A stretch of 64,000 nt of DNA from Pannonibacter tanglangensis (GTDB lineage Bacteria > Pseudomonadota > Alphaproteobacteria > Rhizobiales > Stappiaceae), in assembly GCF_009915685.1 (NCBI RefSeq), contig NZ_JAABLP010000001.1; one strand, given 5' to 3'. Position 1 is the first letter of the stretch. The number at the start of each line of letters is the position of its first letter. The translations under genes and the position numbers were made by a program. Of the stretch, positions 26,351 to 33,963 are shown one piece after another. Below the pieces are notes generated by a model. The model was not told the DNA's origin. It saw nothing but the letters and a program-made list of their open reading frames with translations, and ran no database searches.

Positions 26351-26965
26351 TCAGGATGATCGGGGGGATGGGGGGACGAGGGCCGCGATGCCCTGGACCA
26401 GGGCAGCCTCGATCTGTCCGGCGGGCAGACCGGACTTGCGCAAGGTGAGCGTCCCGATGGCGAGCGCGGTCAGGGCGCGCGCCCGGTCGAGCGCGGCTGG
26501 TGACCCGTCGGGCCCGAGACTGTCGGCCACCATGCGTTCGATGGCCTCCAGATGGCGGCGGCCGAGATCGGCAACCTCCTCGTTCTGGGGGGCCAGTTCG
26601 GTGATGCAGTTGACCAGCAGGCAGCCGTGCGGCCCCCCGGAGGGATTGGCCAAGGCCGTGAGCATGGCGGGCACGGCGCCGGCCCGGTCGGCCGCCGCAA
26701 TGTCGCGCAGCGCGGCAAGCGCCTTGGCCGAATAGGTGCGAAGCGCCGCCAGCAGCACGTCCTGCTTGGAGCCGAAGGCGGCATAGAGCGACGACCGGCT
26801 GATGCCCATGGCACCGGTCAGGTCATCGAGCGACGTCGCCTCGAAGCCCTGCCGGCGAAACACTTCCAGCGCCGCCATCAGCACCTCGGCCTCGTCATAG
26901 GCACGCGGTCGCCCGGGCCCGGCTTGGGCTCCGGCAGATCGGGCAGTGTCGGCACGCGGTGTCAT
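26351..26965 (-). CDS. TetR-family repressor of the ene-reductase regulon
   Basis: This 204-residue regulator has an N-terminal helix-turn-helix (SLDDLTGAMGISRSSLYAAFGSKQDVL) and a helical ligand-binding domain with the segment GGPHGCLLVNCITELAP. Its two cysteines could sense electrophiles, as in NemR-type proteins. I chose ATG 26965; the ORF extending to 27079 would read through an operator. It lies between nemA and a divergent luciferase-like monooxygenase, and the same operator stands in front of both, so it likely controls all three. Confidence 0.9.
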   Translation of the reverse strand: MTPRADTARSAGAQAGPGRPRAYDEAEVLMAALEVFRRQGFEATSLDDLTGAMGISRSSLYAAFGSKQDVLLAALRTYSAKALAALRDIAAADRAGAVPAMLTALANPSGGPHGCLLVNCITELAPQNEEVADLGRRHLEAIERMVADSLGPDGSPAALDRARALTALAIGTLTLRKSGLPAGQIEAALVQGIAALVPPSPRSS

Positions 26966-27055
26966 GGCAGGTGCTCTGGTGATTATGCGGCGGCATGGTG
27001 TGGTCTGGTCACCGCTCGCGCCTTGCGACGTGATCTGCGTGACCGGCCTTGAATA

Positions 27056-27071
27056 TGGACCGATCAGTCCG
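27056..27071. promoter_or_regulatory. TetR-type operator between tetR and the luciferase-like gene
   Basis: TGGACCGATCAGTCCG repeats the nemA operator with 2 of 16 changes. It lies 63 bp upstream of the luciferase-like monooxygenase start and 91 bp upstream of tetR, so one dimer site can serve both divergent promoters. Confidence 0.75.
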
Positions 27072-27133
27072 TAATTCAAGAGGCAAGTTGTCTTTCATCC
27101 GAGCGGCCCGACACGACGGGCCCGGGAGGCCCC

Positions 27134-28162
27134 ATGCTGCCCTACAGTCTGCTTGACCTGTCCCCGATCCCCGAGGGGGCGTCCGCCGCCGATGCGCTGG
27201 CCAACACGCTGGATCTGGCCCGCCATGCCGAAGATCTCGGCTACTCGCGCTACTGGCTGGCCGAGCATCACAACATGGCGGGGATCGCCAGCGCGGCCAC
27301 GGCCGTGGTGATCGGCCATGTGGCGGGCGGCACCCGGCGCATCCGCGTGGGCGCGGGCGGCATCATGCTGCCCAACCACGCCCCGCTGGTGATCGCCGAG
27401 CAGTTCGGCACCCTGGCCACGCTCTATCCGGGCCGCATCGATCTGGGACTGGGGCGCGCACCGGGCACCGACATGGCGACGGCGCGGGCGCTGCGCCGCG
27501 CGCTTGAGGCCAGCGACGATTTCCCCGCCGACGTGGTGGAGCTGATGGGCTATCTCGGCACCCCGACCCCGGACCAGCGGGTTCGGGCCGTGCCGGGACA
27601 GGACACGCATGTGCCGGTCTGGATCCTGGGCTCCAGCCTCTACGGCGCCCAGCTTGCCGCGCATCTGGGGCTTCCCTATGCCTTTGCCTCGCATTTCGCG
27701 CCGCAGGCGCTCGGCGAGGCCATCGCAACCTACCGCGCCCGCTTCCAGCCTTCCGCCCATCTCGACCGTCCCTGGGTGATGATGGCGATCAACGTGCATG
27801 CGGGGGCCGACGACGCGGAAGGGGCCTATCTGCGCTCGTCGCAGCAGCAGGCCTTCGCCAATCTGCGGACCGGACGTCCGGGCCCCCTGCCCGCCCCCGT
27901 CGAGGACATCAGCCGCGTGATCGACCCACCCGTTCTCGCCATGGTCGACATGGCCCTGTCGGTCTCGGCGGTGGGGGGCCCCGAACGGGTGCAGAGACAG
28001 CTTGGCGAGCTGATTACGCGCTACCGCCCGGATGAGGTGATGCTGACCGGCATGATCCATGACCATGCCGCCCGCAAGGCCTCCTTCGCCCGCGCGGTGG
28101 AGGCGCTCACGGCCCTCGGTCGGCAGGATGCGTCGGAGCGGCGGCTGGCGGCCGGCCATTAA
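27134..28162 (+). CDS. Luciferase-like (LLM class) flavin-dependent oxidoreductase
   Basis: This 342-residue TIM-barrel FMN/F420-type monooxygenase belongs to the MsnO8 group. It starts MLPYSLLDLSPIPEGA and contains RYWLAEHHNM and LYPGRIDLGLGRAPGTD, all typical of this group. Partner flavin reductase not seen. The shared TetR operator links it to nemA, suggesting a common inducer such as a reactive alkene or quinone-like compound. The substrate is unknown. Confidence 0.88.
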   Translation: MLPYSLLDLSPIPEGASAADALANTLDLARHAEDLGYSRYWLAEHHNMAGIASAATAVVIGHVAGGTRRIRVGAGGIMLPNHAPLVIAEQFGTLATLYPGRIDLGLGRAPGTDMATARALRRALEASDDFPADVVELMGYLGTPTPDQRVRAVPGQDTHVPVWILGSSLYGAQLAAHLGLPYAFASHFAPQALGEAIATYRARFQPSAHLDRPWVMMAINVHAGADDAEGAYLRSSQQQAFANLRTGRPGPLPAPVEDISRVIDPPVLAMVDMALSVSAVGGPERVQRQLGELITRYRPDEVMLTGMIHDHAARKASFARAVEALTALGRQDASERRLAAGH

Positions 28163-28211
28163 CGGGCCGGGCACCTGCGGACGCTAGACTGCGTTGCCTA
28201 TTGCCCGCCTC

Positions 28212-28748
28212 ATGAGCCCTTGCATGTGCGTTGCCCGTCGTCTCGCCCCCTTGCTGCTGGCATCCGGAGCCGGGCTGCTGGTCGCGGCCCTGAACCACCC
28301 CGCTGCAGCCGGCCCCCTGCAGGGCCAGCGCGACTGCGCCGCCGAGGCCCGGGCCTTTGCCGACCGCTTTGTCGGAGACAGGGACGCGCTGACGAAACTG
28401 CTCGAGGGCGGGATCACCGGTGCGGTGGCGGGCGGAGCCTGGCTCGGTTCGGCCAATGGCATCGACAAGGGCGCGCGCACCGGCGCGGCCAAGGCCTATT
28501 CCGGCAGCATGGCCCAGGACCCGCGCGTCTGGCAGGCGCTGTATGACACGGCCCTCCAGACCTGCGCGGCGGGCGGACCGTCTGCGGCAAGCGGAGCGTC
28601 GGTCAGCGCTGGCGGCGGTGCAGCCGGCACCGGCGCAACCGGCGCTGGCGCTGGCGCCCAGGGCTGCCGGTCGCGGGCGGGCGTTGTCGGATCGTCGGGT
28701 GGCGGCTCGACGTTGTCGGCAGGCTCCGGGGCAACCGGCTGTCGCTGA
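28212..28748 (+). CDS. Secreted/envelope hypothetical protein with glycine-zipper segment
   Basis: This 178-residue protein is not recognised as a named family. A signal peptide is likely at residues 1-34 (RRLAPLLLASGAGLLVAAL, cleavage near AAAGP). A glycine-zipper-like stretch follows (EGGITGAVAGGAWLGS) and then a low-complexity Gly/Ala/Ser tail. It has several cysteines (RDC, QTC, GC, GCR), suggesting disulfides in the periplasm. Starts at 28212 and 28224 are both possible. It follows the luciferase-like gene by 49 bp but looks unrelated. Confidence 0.6.
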   Translation: MSPCMCVARRLAPLLLASGAGLLVAALNHPAAAGPLQGQRDCAAEARAFADRFVGDRDALTKLLEGGITGAVAGGAWLGSANGIDKGARTGAAKAYSGSMAQDPRVWQALYDTALQTCAAGGPSAASGASVSAGGGAAGTGATGAGAGAQGCRSRAGVVGSSGGGSTLSAGSGATGCR

Positions 28749-28812
28749 CGCGACCAGCCTTCCGCCGGCGCTGCGGTCAGGTAGTCCCGGGACAGGCTCT
28801 GGCGCCATCAGG

Positions 28813-28824
28813 CCCCCCCCCCCC
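28813..28824. repeat. 12-nt homopolymeric C tract
   Basis: A run of 12 C residues lies between the glycine-zipper gene and the 3' end of ohrR, 12 bp after the ohrR stop. It is intergenic, so length change would not shift a frame, but it could affect the ohrR transcript end. Sequencing error is possible. Confidence 0.7.
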
Positions 28825-28836
28825 GGCAACGCCGCG

Positions 28837-29364
28837 TCAGACCTTGCCGCGTGCGGCCTCGAAGACGGCCGGCAGGGCCGGCGCTGCGGCCTCCAGCGCC
28901 TCGCGCAGGCGTTCCAGATCGGCTTGCATGCGGCGCGCGTCCTCGACGGTCAGACCGGTGGCAGCGCCCAGGCACAGCGGAATGCCGGCCGCGCGGCTCT
29001 TGAGGCTGCGGCCCTTGTCGCTGAGGCGCACACGGACCTGCCGCTCGTCCTCGGTGCAGCGCTGGCGCGCCACGAGGTCCATGGTCTCGAGCCGCTTCAC
29101 CAGCGGTGTCAGCGTGTTGGATTCCAGTCCGAGCCTGCCCCCGAGCCCCCCGACGGTCTGACCGTCCCGTTCCCACAGGGCCACCATCACGAGATACTGC
29201 GGATAGGTCAGGCCGAGCTTGTCGAGGATCGGCTTGTAGGCGCGCGTGAAGGCGTGGCCGGCGGAATAGACCGAGAAGCACAGGAAATTGCCGAGCTTCA
29301 GAAGGTCCTCGCAAGCGGCCGGTGCGGGCTGGGTCGGATCGCTGGAACCCTTGGATGCGGTCAT
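28837..29364 (-). CDS. ohrR: Organic hydroperoxide sensor, MarR family
   Basis: This 175-residue MarR repressor has the OhrR-type reactive cysteine at about C29 in the N-terminal helix (GNFLCFSVYSA). The DNA-binding region GRLGLESNTLTPLVKRLE and wing DERQVRVRLSDKG follow. Oxidation of the cysteine by organic peroxides releases DNA. It is divergent from ohr, its standard target. Family members are near 150 residues; this one has a slightly longer N-terminus. Confidence 0.93.
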   Translation of the reverse strand: MTASKGSSDPTQPAPAACEDLLKLGNFLCFSVYSAGHAFTRAYKPILDKLGLTYPQYLVMVALWERDGQTVGGLGGRLGLESNTLTPLVKRLETMDLVARQRCTEDERQVRVRLSDKGRSLKSRAAGIPLCLGAATGLTVEDARRMQADLERLREALEAAAPALPAVFEAARGKV

Positions 29365-29451
29365 GCGGTGCTCCTTTGCGCTGAGAAATAGATCGCACGC
29401 GACCCTTTGACAATGGATTGACAGCAGCTCGGGAACGCGACATAACTCGCT

Positions 29452-29466
29452 TGCGATTAAATCGCA
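29452..29466. promoter_or_regulatory. OhrR operator
   Basis: TGCGATT-A-AATCGCA is a perfect dyad about 33 bp upstream of the ohr ATG. The half-site core ATCGCAC recurs at about 29391-29398 near the ohrR start and just after the dyad at 29461-29467. The AT-rich TGCGAT/ATCGCA pattern agrees with alphaproteobacterial OhrR boxes. Confidence 0.75.
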
Positions 29467-29498
29467 CACGATCTTTCTTCGGTCTCAAGGAGCCCGTC

Positions 29499-29924
29499 AT
29501 GCCCGTGAATGTTCTCTACACCACCTCCGCCCGCGCCACCGGCGGCCGCGATGGCGCAGCCGAAACCCTGGACGGCACCTTCAAGGTCAAGCTGGCAACG
29601 CCGAAGGAACTGGGCGGCGCCGGCGGCGAAGGCGCCAATCCGGAGCAGCTGTTTGCCTCCGGCTATTCGGCCTGTTTCCTCGGTGCCATGAAGTTCGTCG
29701 CCGGCCAGTCGGGCGTGAAGATCCCGGCCGACACGTCGGTTCAGGCCACCGTCGGCATCGGCCCGCGCTCGGAAGGCGGCTTCGGCCTGGAAGTGGCGCT
29801 TCATGTCAGCCTGCCGGGCATGGACACCGCCGCCGCCCAGGATCTGGTCGCCAAGGCGCATGAAGTCTGCCCCTACTCCAACGCCACCCGCAACAACATC
29901 GACGTCAAGCTGACCGTCGCCTGA
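29499..29924 (+). CDS. ohr: Organic hydroperoxide resistance protein
   Basis: This 141-residue OsmC/Ohr-fold thiol peroxidase reduces organic hydroperoxides. The two redox cysteines are present: C59 in YSACFLGA and C124 in EVCPYSNATRNN. It starts at ATG 29499 after AAGGAG. It is divergent from ohrR and controlled by the dyad at 29452-29466. The electron donor in the family is a lipoylated protein. Confidence 0.96.
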   Translation: MPVNVLYTTSARATGGRDGAAETLDGTFKVKLATPKELGGAGGEGANPEQLFASGYSACFLGAMKFVAGQSGVKIPADTSVQATVGIGPRSEGGFGLEVALHVSLPGMDTAAAQDLVAKAHEVCPYSNATRNNIDVKLTVA

Positions 29925-29945
29925 GGCCGCGCCCTCGGGCCAAAG

Positions 29946-29973
29946 CCGCAGCCGTCTCCCCCGCCGGCTGCGG
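29946..29973 (+). terminator. Terminator-like hairpin after ohr
   Basis: CCGCAGCCG (29946-29954) pairs with CGGCTGCGG (29965-29973) around a 10-nt loop, 22 bp past the ohr stop. No T-run follows, so efficiency is uncertain. Confidence 0.55.
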
Positions 29974-30037
29974 TTGACAGGGTGTGGCCGGGTGCCGTCA
30001 ACTGCGCATGATTTTCGCGCGATTGACGGTGCCCGCC

Positions 30038-31294
30038 ATGCCTTTTTCACGTCGCCTCGTTTCCAAGTGCAGTTTGCCCCTCACGCTCGCTTCCAGGCAC
30101 CCCGCTGGACGCAACACCGGCCTTCTGGTTGCTGGCCTGTCGGCCCTGCTTCTGTCCGCCGCCCCGGTGGAAGCCAACGCGCCCTGTGGCGGTGACTTCA
30201 AGGCGTTCCTTGATGGCGTGAAGGCCGAGGCCGTGGCCGATGGCGTGCCGGCACCTGTCGCGGAGAAGGCGCTGGCGCAGGCGCGCCTCGACAAGCAGGT
30301 CATCTCCCGCGATCGCGGCCAGGGGGTCTTCCGCCAGACCTTTCTCGAATTCTCCGACCGCTCCGTCTCCTCGGCCCGGCTGAAGCATGGGGCCAACAAC
30401 ATGGCGAAGTTCGCCAGGGTGTTCGAGCGGGCTGAGAAGGACTACGGCGTGCCGGCGCCGGTCATCACCGCCTTCTGGGGACTGGAAACCGACTTCGGCG
30501 CGGTCCAGGGCGACTTCAACACCTTCAACGCCCTGGCCACGCTCGCGCATGACTGCCGCAGGCCGCAGCTGTTCCGCCCCCAGCTCATCGCCGCGCTGCA
30601 CATGATCGCGCATGGCGATCTGGATCCGGCCACCACGACCGGGGCCTGGGCCGGCGAGATCGGCCAGGTGCAGATGCTGCCCGAAGATATCATCCGCTAT
30701 GGCGTCGACGGCGACGGGGACGGTCACGTCACCCTCAAGACCTCGTCGGCGGATGCAATCCTCACGGCTGCCAACTTCATCCGGGCGCTGGGATGGCGCA
30801 AGGGCGAGCCGTGGCTCATGGAGGTGGCCGTGCCGGCGGAGATGCCCTGGGCGGAAACGGGGCTTGGCCGGGAAAAGACCGTCGACGGCTGGGCCCGCCT
30901 TGGCGTCACCGCCCGTTCGGGCGCGCTGCCGGCCGCCACCCTGCCGGCCAGCCTGATCCTGCCGCAGGGCCGCAAGGGCCCGGCGTTTCTCGTCTTCCCG
31001 AATTTCTCGATCTACCTGCGCTGGAACCAGTCCTTCGTCTACACGACCAGCGCCGCCTATTTCGCCACGCGCCTTGCCGGCGCCCCCAAACTCACGCCGG
31101 GCGCACCGGAGACGGGACTTTCCGTGGACGAGATGAAGGCGCTGCAGAAGAAGCTCGCCGCGCTCGGCCATGACGTCGGCAAGGTCGACGGGATCCTCGG
31201 CTCCGGCACGCGTCAGGCAGTTCAGGCCGAACAGTCCCGCCTCGGCCTGCCCGCCGACGGCTGGCCGACGGCGGCGCTGCTGGGGCGGCTGTGA
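30038..31294 (+). CDS. Lytic murein transglycosylase (MltB/SltB type) with peptidoglycan-binding domain
   Basis: This 418-residue periplasmic enzyme cleaves peptidoglycan to 1,6-anhydromuropeptides. The N-terminal signal segment covers about residues 28-46 (GLLVAGLSALLLSAAPVEA). The catalytic glutamate is about E150 in FWGLETDFGA, with AGEIGQVQMLPEDI as the second MltB motif. The C-terminus from about residue 355 is a PG_binding_1 domain (MKALQKKLAALGHDVGKVDG). I chose ATG 30038 over upstream in-frame starts because it gives the shortest plausible export signal. It is monocistronic. Confidence 0.92.
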   Translation: MPFSRRLVSKCSLPLTLASRHPAGRNTGLLVAGLSALLLSAAPVEANAPCGGDFKAFLDGVKAEAVADGVPAPVAEKALAQARLDKQVISRDRGQGVFRQTFLEFSDRSVSSARLKHGANNMAKFARVFERAEKDYGVPAPVITAFWGLETDFGAVQGDFNTFNALATLAHDCRRPQLFRPQLIAALHMIAHGDLDPATTTGAWAGEIGQVQMLPEDIIRYGVDGDGDGHVTLKTSSADAILTAANFIRALGWRKGEPWLMEVAVPAEMPWAETGLGREKTVDGWARLGVTARSGALPAATLPASLILPQGRKGPAFLVFPNFSIYLRWNQSFVYTTSAAYFATRLAGAPKLTPGAPETGLSVDEMKALQKKLAALGHDVGKVDGILGSGTRQAVQAEQSRLGLPADGWPTAALLGRL

Positions 31295-31356
31295 TCTGAA
31301 AGGACCAGATTGCGGATGCCCCTCCGTCGCCATTCCGGACGCAGCGAAGCGGAGAC

Positions 31357-31429
31357 CCGGGACCGGTGAGCCATGGTCCTGCTAGTCCTGACACAATGAA
31401 GTATCGATACCTCGGCTCGCCGGTCCCGG
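31357..31429. repeat. Palindromic intergenic element
   Basis: CCGGGACCGGTGAGCC (31357-31372) pairs with GGCTCGCCGGTCCCGG (31414-31429) with one mismatch. Looser outer homology (GCCATTCCGG near 31329 and CCGGGATGACG near 31447) makes an about 130-bp foldback. In design it resembles the element at 47544-47724. It lies between convergent genes. Confidence 0.65.
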
Positions 31430-31497
31430 CTCGAGCTCACGCCCGGCCGGGATGACGCATGAGTGTCAGTATCTGCCAGAAGGTTGGCCTCAAGGGC

Positions 31498-32265
31498 TTA
31501 CCGCGGGGCCATGCGGATGGCGCCGTCGAGGCGGATGGTTTCGCCATTGAGCATGCCGTTCTCGACAATGGCACGGACCAGCTGGGCGTATTCCGTCGCC
31601 TTGCCGAGACGCGAGGGGAACGGCACCTGCTCGCCAAGCGACTTCTGCACGTCCTCCGGCAAGCCGAGCAGCATCGGTGTCTCGAAAATGCCCGGGGCGA
31701 TGGTCATGACGCGGATGCCGGACTTCGACAGGTCGCGCGCAATCGGCAGGGTCATGCCGGCCACGCCGGCCTTGGAGGCGGCATAGGCGACCTGGCCGAT
31801 CTGGCCGTCAAAGGCGGCGACCGAGGCGGTCGAGACGATCACGCCGCGCTCGCCATCCGCCGTCACCGGGTCCAGCGTCGACATGGACGTTGCCGCATGG
31901 GCAATGCAGCGGAACGAGCCGACCAGATTGACCGCGATCACCTTCTCGAACAGGGCGAGCGGATGCGGCTCGCCGCGCGAGGTGGTCTTGGCAGCCGGGG
32001 CGATGCCGGCACAGTTGACCAGGATGCGTTCCGCGCCATGCGCGGCGCGGGCCTTGGCAAAGCCGGCGACGACACTGTCCTCGCTGGTCACGTCCACATC
32101 GACGAACAGTCCGCCGATCTCCGCCGCCACGGCAACGCCCTGTTCGGCGTTGCGATCAAACAGCGCCACCTTCACGCCGGCTGACGCCAGCAGGCGCGCC
32201 GTCGCCGCTCCAAGACCCGAGGCGCCGCCGGTGACGACGGCCGCAATGCCAGCAGACAGTTCCAT
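31498..32265 (-). CDS. SDR-family 3-hydroxyacyl-CoA dehydrogenase (type II-like)
   Basis: This 255-residue classical SDR starts with VVTGGASGLGAATARLLASAG and has the catalytic YAASKAG motif. The overall sequence style (DGQIGQVAYAASKAGVAGMT, PFPSRLGKATEYAQLVRAI) is that of the HSD17B10-like 3-hydroxyacyl-CoA dehydrogenases. Likely role: NAD-dependent oxidation in beta-oxidation of fatty or branched acyl-CoA. It stands alone, with a complex dyad just upstream. Confidence 0.85.
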   Translation of the reverse strand: MELSAGIAAVVTGGASGLGAATARLLASAGVKVALFDRNAEQGVAVAAEIGGLFVDVDVTSEDSVVAGFAKARAAHGAERILVNCAGIAPAAKTTSRGEPHPLALFEKVIAVNLVGSFRCIAHAATSMSTLDPVTADGERGVIVSTASVAAFDGQIGQVAYAASKAGVAGMTLPIARDLSKSGIRVMTIAPGIFETPMLLGLPEDVQKSLGEQVPFPSRLGKATEYAQLVRAIVENGMLNGETIRLDGAIRMAPR

Positions 32266-32632
32266 GGTGGTCTCCCAGAGAGCGAAAGGCCTTTCAAGCC
32301 AATGTTTTATAAACGTAATTGACGTTCCGGTTGACGAAAACGTCAGTCAACCGGGACACTGCGACGAAAGTCGGTCCCGGTCAAGGGGCCGCAGCTCGGC
32401 GAAAGAGCGGATATCGGGGATCAGACGTGGCCGGACCCGGCCCGGAGCGCCGCCGCATCCGGCTGCGCCCGCTGGCGGCAGCGGCTGCGCCGCCGCCCTG
32501 GACGACGGCCAGGGTCAGGGCGTGCCGGAATGACGAGGCCGCGGGATCGGGAGCCGTCGGGATGGGGAGATGTCGGGGACATACGGCATCGCGGCGCGTC
32601 GGGCCGCACAAGACGCCCCGTCGCGTCGGCCG
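32266..32632. promoter_or_regulatory. SDR promoter region with nested dyads; otherwise empty
   Basis: CCGGTTGAC (32327-32335) and GTCAACCGG (32346-32354) form a 9-bp dyad, and inside and overlapping it TGACG-AAAA-CGTCA (32332-32345) forms another. A TTTATAAACG AT-rich patch at about 32305-32314 may be the core promoter. The nested sites suggest one or two regulators, for example a TetR-type fatty-acid repressor. The rest of the 367 bp holds no gene. Confidence 0.5.
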
Positions 32633-33457
32633 TCAGGGTCGCAGCACCATGCCCTCGGTTGCCACCAGCGTGCCCGGCCAGGCGGCGGCGGCTGCCATGC
32701 CGATCTCGTCCAGCTCGTCGTCGCTGCGGCGCGGGTCGTGGTGGAACAGCACGGGGGTGCGCACGCCGGCCTGTCGCGCCAGTTCCACCGCCTTCTGCCA
32801 GGTGGAATGGCCCCAGCCCCGGTAGGCCTCGTACTCGGCGTCGGTGAACATGGCGTCGTAGATCATCACCTCGGCCCCGGCGACGAAGGCGACGAGACTG
32901 GCGTCGATCTCCGGATCGCCGTGCTCGTGGTCGGTGATGATGCAGATCGAACGCCCGCCGAAGGTGAACCGGTAGCCGCAGGCCCCGCCCGGGTGATTGA
33001 GGCGGATCGTGCGGATCTCGAGCCCGTCGTCGCGGGGGATCGGCTGCCCGGCGGAAAAGCTGCGGAAGGTGACCGCCTTCAGTGTGGTCGCGGCCACCGG
33101 AAAGATCGGCGGCGACATGATGCGGCAGATGATGTCGACCAGGTCCGCATCACCGGTGAAATGACCGGCATAGGCATTGATGGTGAAGCGGGGGTCGTAG
33201 GCCGGCTTGAAGAACGGCAGGCCGCAGATGTGGTCGAGATGGGTGTGGGTGAACAGCAGGTCGAAGGCGCGCGGGCCTTCCGTCACCAGCCGCGTTCCCA
33301 GATTTCTGGCGCCGGAGCCGCAGTCGACGAGGACGAGCGCGTCACCGGCCCGGATCTCGAAGCAGGTCGTCTCGCCGCCGTAGCGCAGGGTGTCCACGCC
33401 CGGTGTCGGTGTCGATCCGCGCACGCCCCAGCACCGGAGCCAGAAATCATCTGCCAA
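32633..33457 (-). CDS. Metallo-beta-lactamase-fold hydrolase (cyclic-nucleotide-phosphodiesterase-like)
   Basis: This 274-residue MBL protein has the GVRGSTPTPG...YGGETTC N-terminal signature, the metal motif HTHLDH, a TDHEHGD segment and the C-terminal FHHDPRRSDDELD. That subgroup contains putative phosphodiesterases and often sits near signalling domains. It lies 12 bp after the cyclic-nucleotide-binding gene on the same strand, so hydrolysis of the same nucleotide is an attractive but unproved role. No signal peptide. Confidence 0.85.
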   Translation of the reverse strand: MADDFWLRCWGVRGSTPTPGVDTLRYGGETTCFEIRAGDALVLVDCGSGARNLGTRLVTEGPRAFDLLFTHTHLDHICGLPFFKPAYDPRFTINAYAGHFTGDADLVDIICRIMSPPIFPVAATTLKAVTFRSFSAGQPIPRDDGLEIRTIRLNHPGGACGYRFTFGGRSICIITDHEHGDPEIDASLVAFVAGAEVMIYDAMFTDAEYEAYRGWGHSTWQKAVELARQAGVRTPVLFHHDPRRSDDELDEIGMAAAAAWPGTLVATEGMVLRP

Positions 33458-33469
33458 ACGGCATCTCCT

Positions 33470-33928
33470 TCAAGCGGCTGCGCCACCCGACCGGGCCGCA
33501 GCCAGATCGCGGGTGGTGCGCTCGAGACGCTGCGCCAGCGTCCGCATCACCTCAAGCGACATATCAGGAAATTCTTTCAAAAGTTTCAGGAAGTCATCCT
33601 TGCTCACGGTGAGCACGTCCATGTCGGTGCGCGCCACCAGCGTGGCGGTGCGCGGCACGTCGCAGAGGATGGCGATCTCGCCGACGATCGAGTGCTCGCG
33701 CACGGTCGCCACCGAGCGGTCGCCGTCGCGTGTGCGCACGCGCACGTCCGCCTCGCCCTTGAGGATGATGAAGGCGGTGTCGCCTTCCTCGCCCTGTTCG
33801 CACAGGTGCTCGCCGGTCTGATATTGCATCCGGTCGCTGATGAAGGCGAGCAGCCGAAGCTTCGTTTCGTCGATCCCGCGGAACAGCGGCACCTTTCGCA
33901 GGGCGTCGACCTCAACTTCCAAAGACAC
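33470..33928 (-). CDS. Stand-alone cyclic-nucleotide-binding domain protein
   Basis: This 152-residue protein consists of a single CAP-type cNMP-binding domain with no DNA-binding or enzyme domain. The phosphate-binding cassette is intact: VGEIAILCDVPRTATLVA, with the glutamate and arginine that contact the ribose and cyclic phosphate. A C-terminal helix (MRTLAQRLERTTRDLAAA) could mediate dimerisation or partner binding. It is placed between the MBL gene and the ABC exporter gene, 35 bp after the latter, so it is probably the regulatory subunit of the exporter or of the glycan pathway. Confidence 0.88.
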   Translation of the reverse strand: MSLEVEVDALRKVPLFRGIDETKLRLLAFISDRMQYQTGEHLCEQGEEGDTAFIILKGEADVRVRTRDGDRSVATVREHSIVGEIAILCDVPRTATLVARTDMDVLTVSKDDFLKLLKEFPDMSLEVMRTLAQRLERTTRDLAAARSGGAAA

Positions 33929-33963
33929 GATATCCTCCTGAGCCTCTCGTCCGGACCGTTTGA

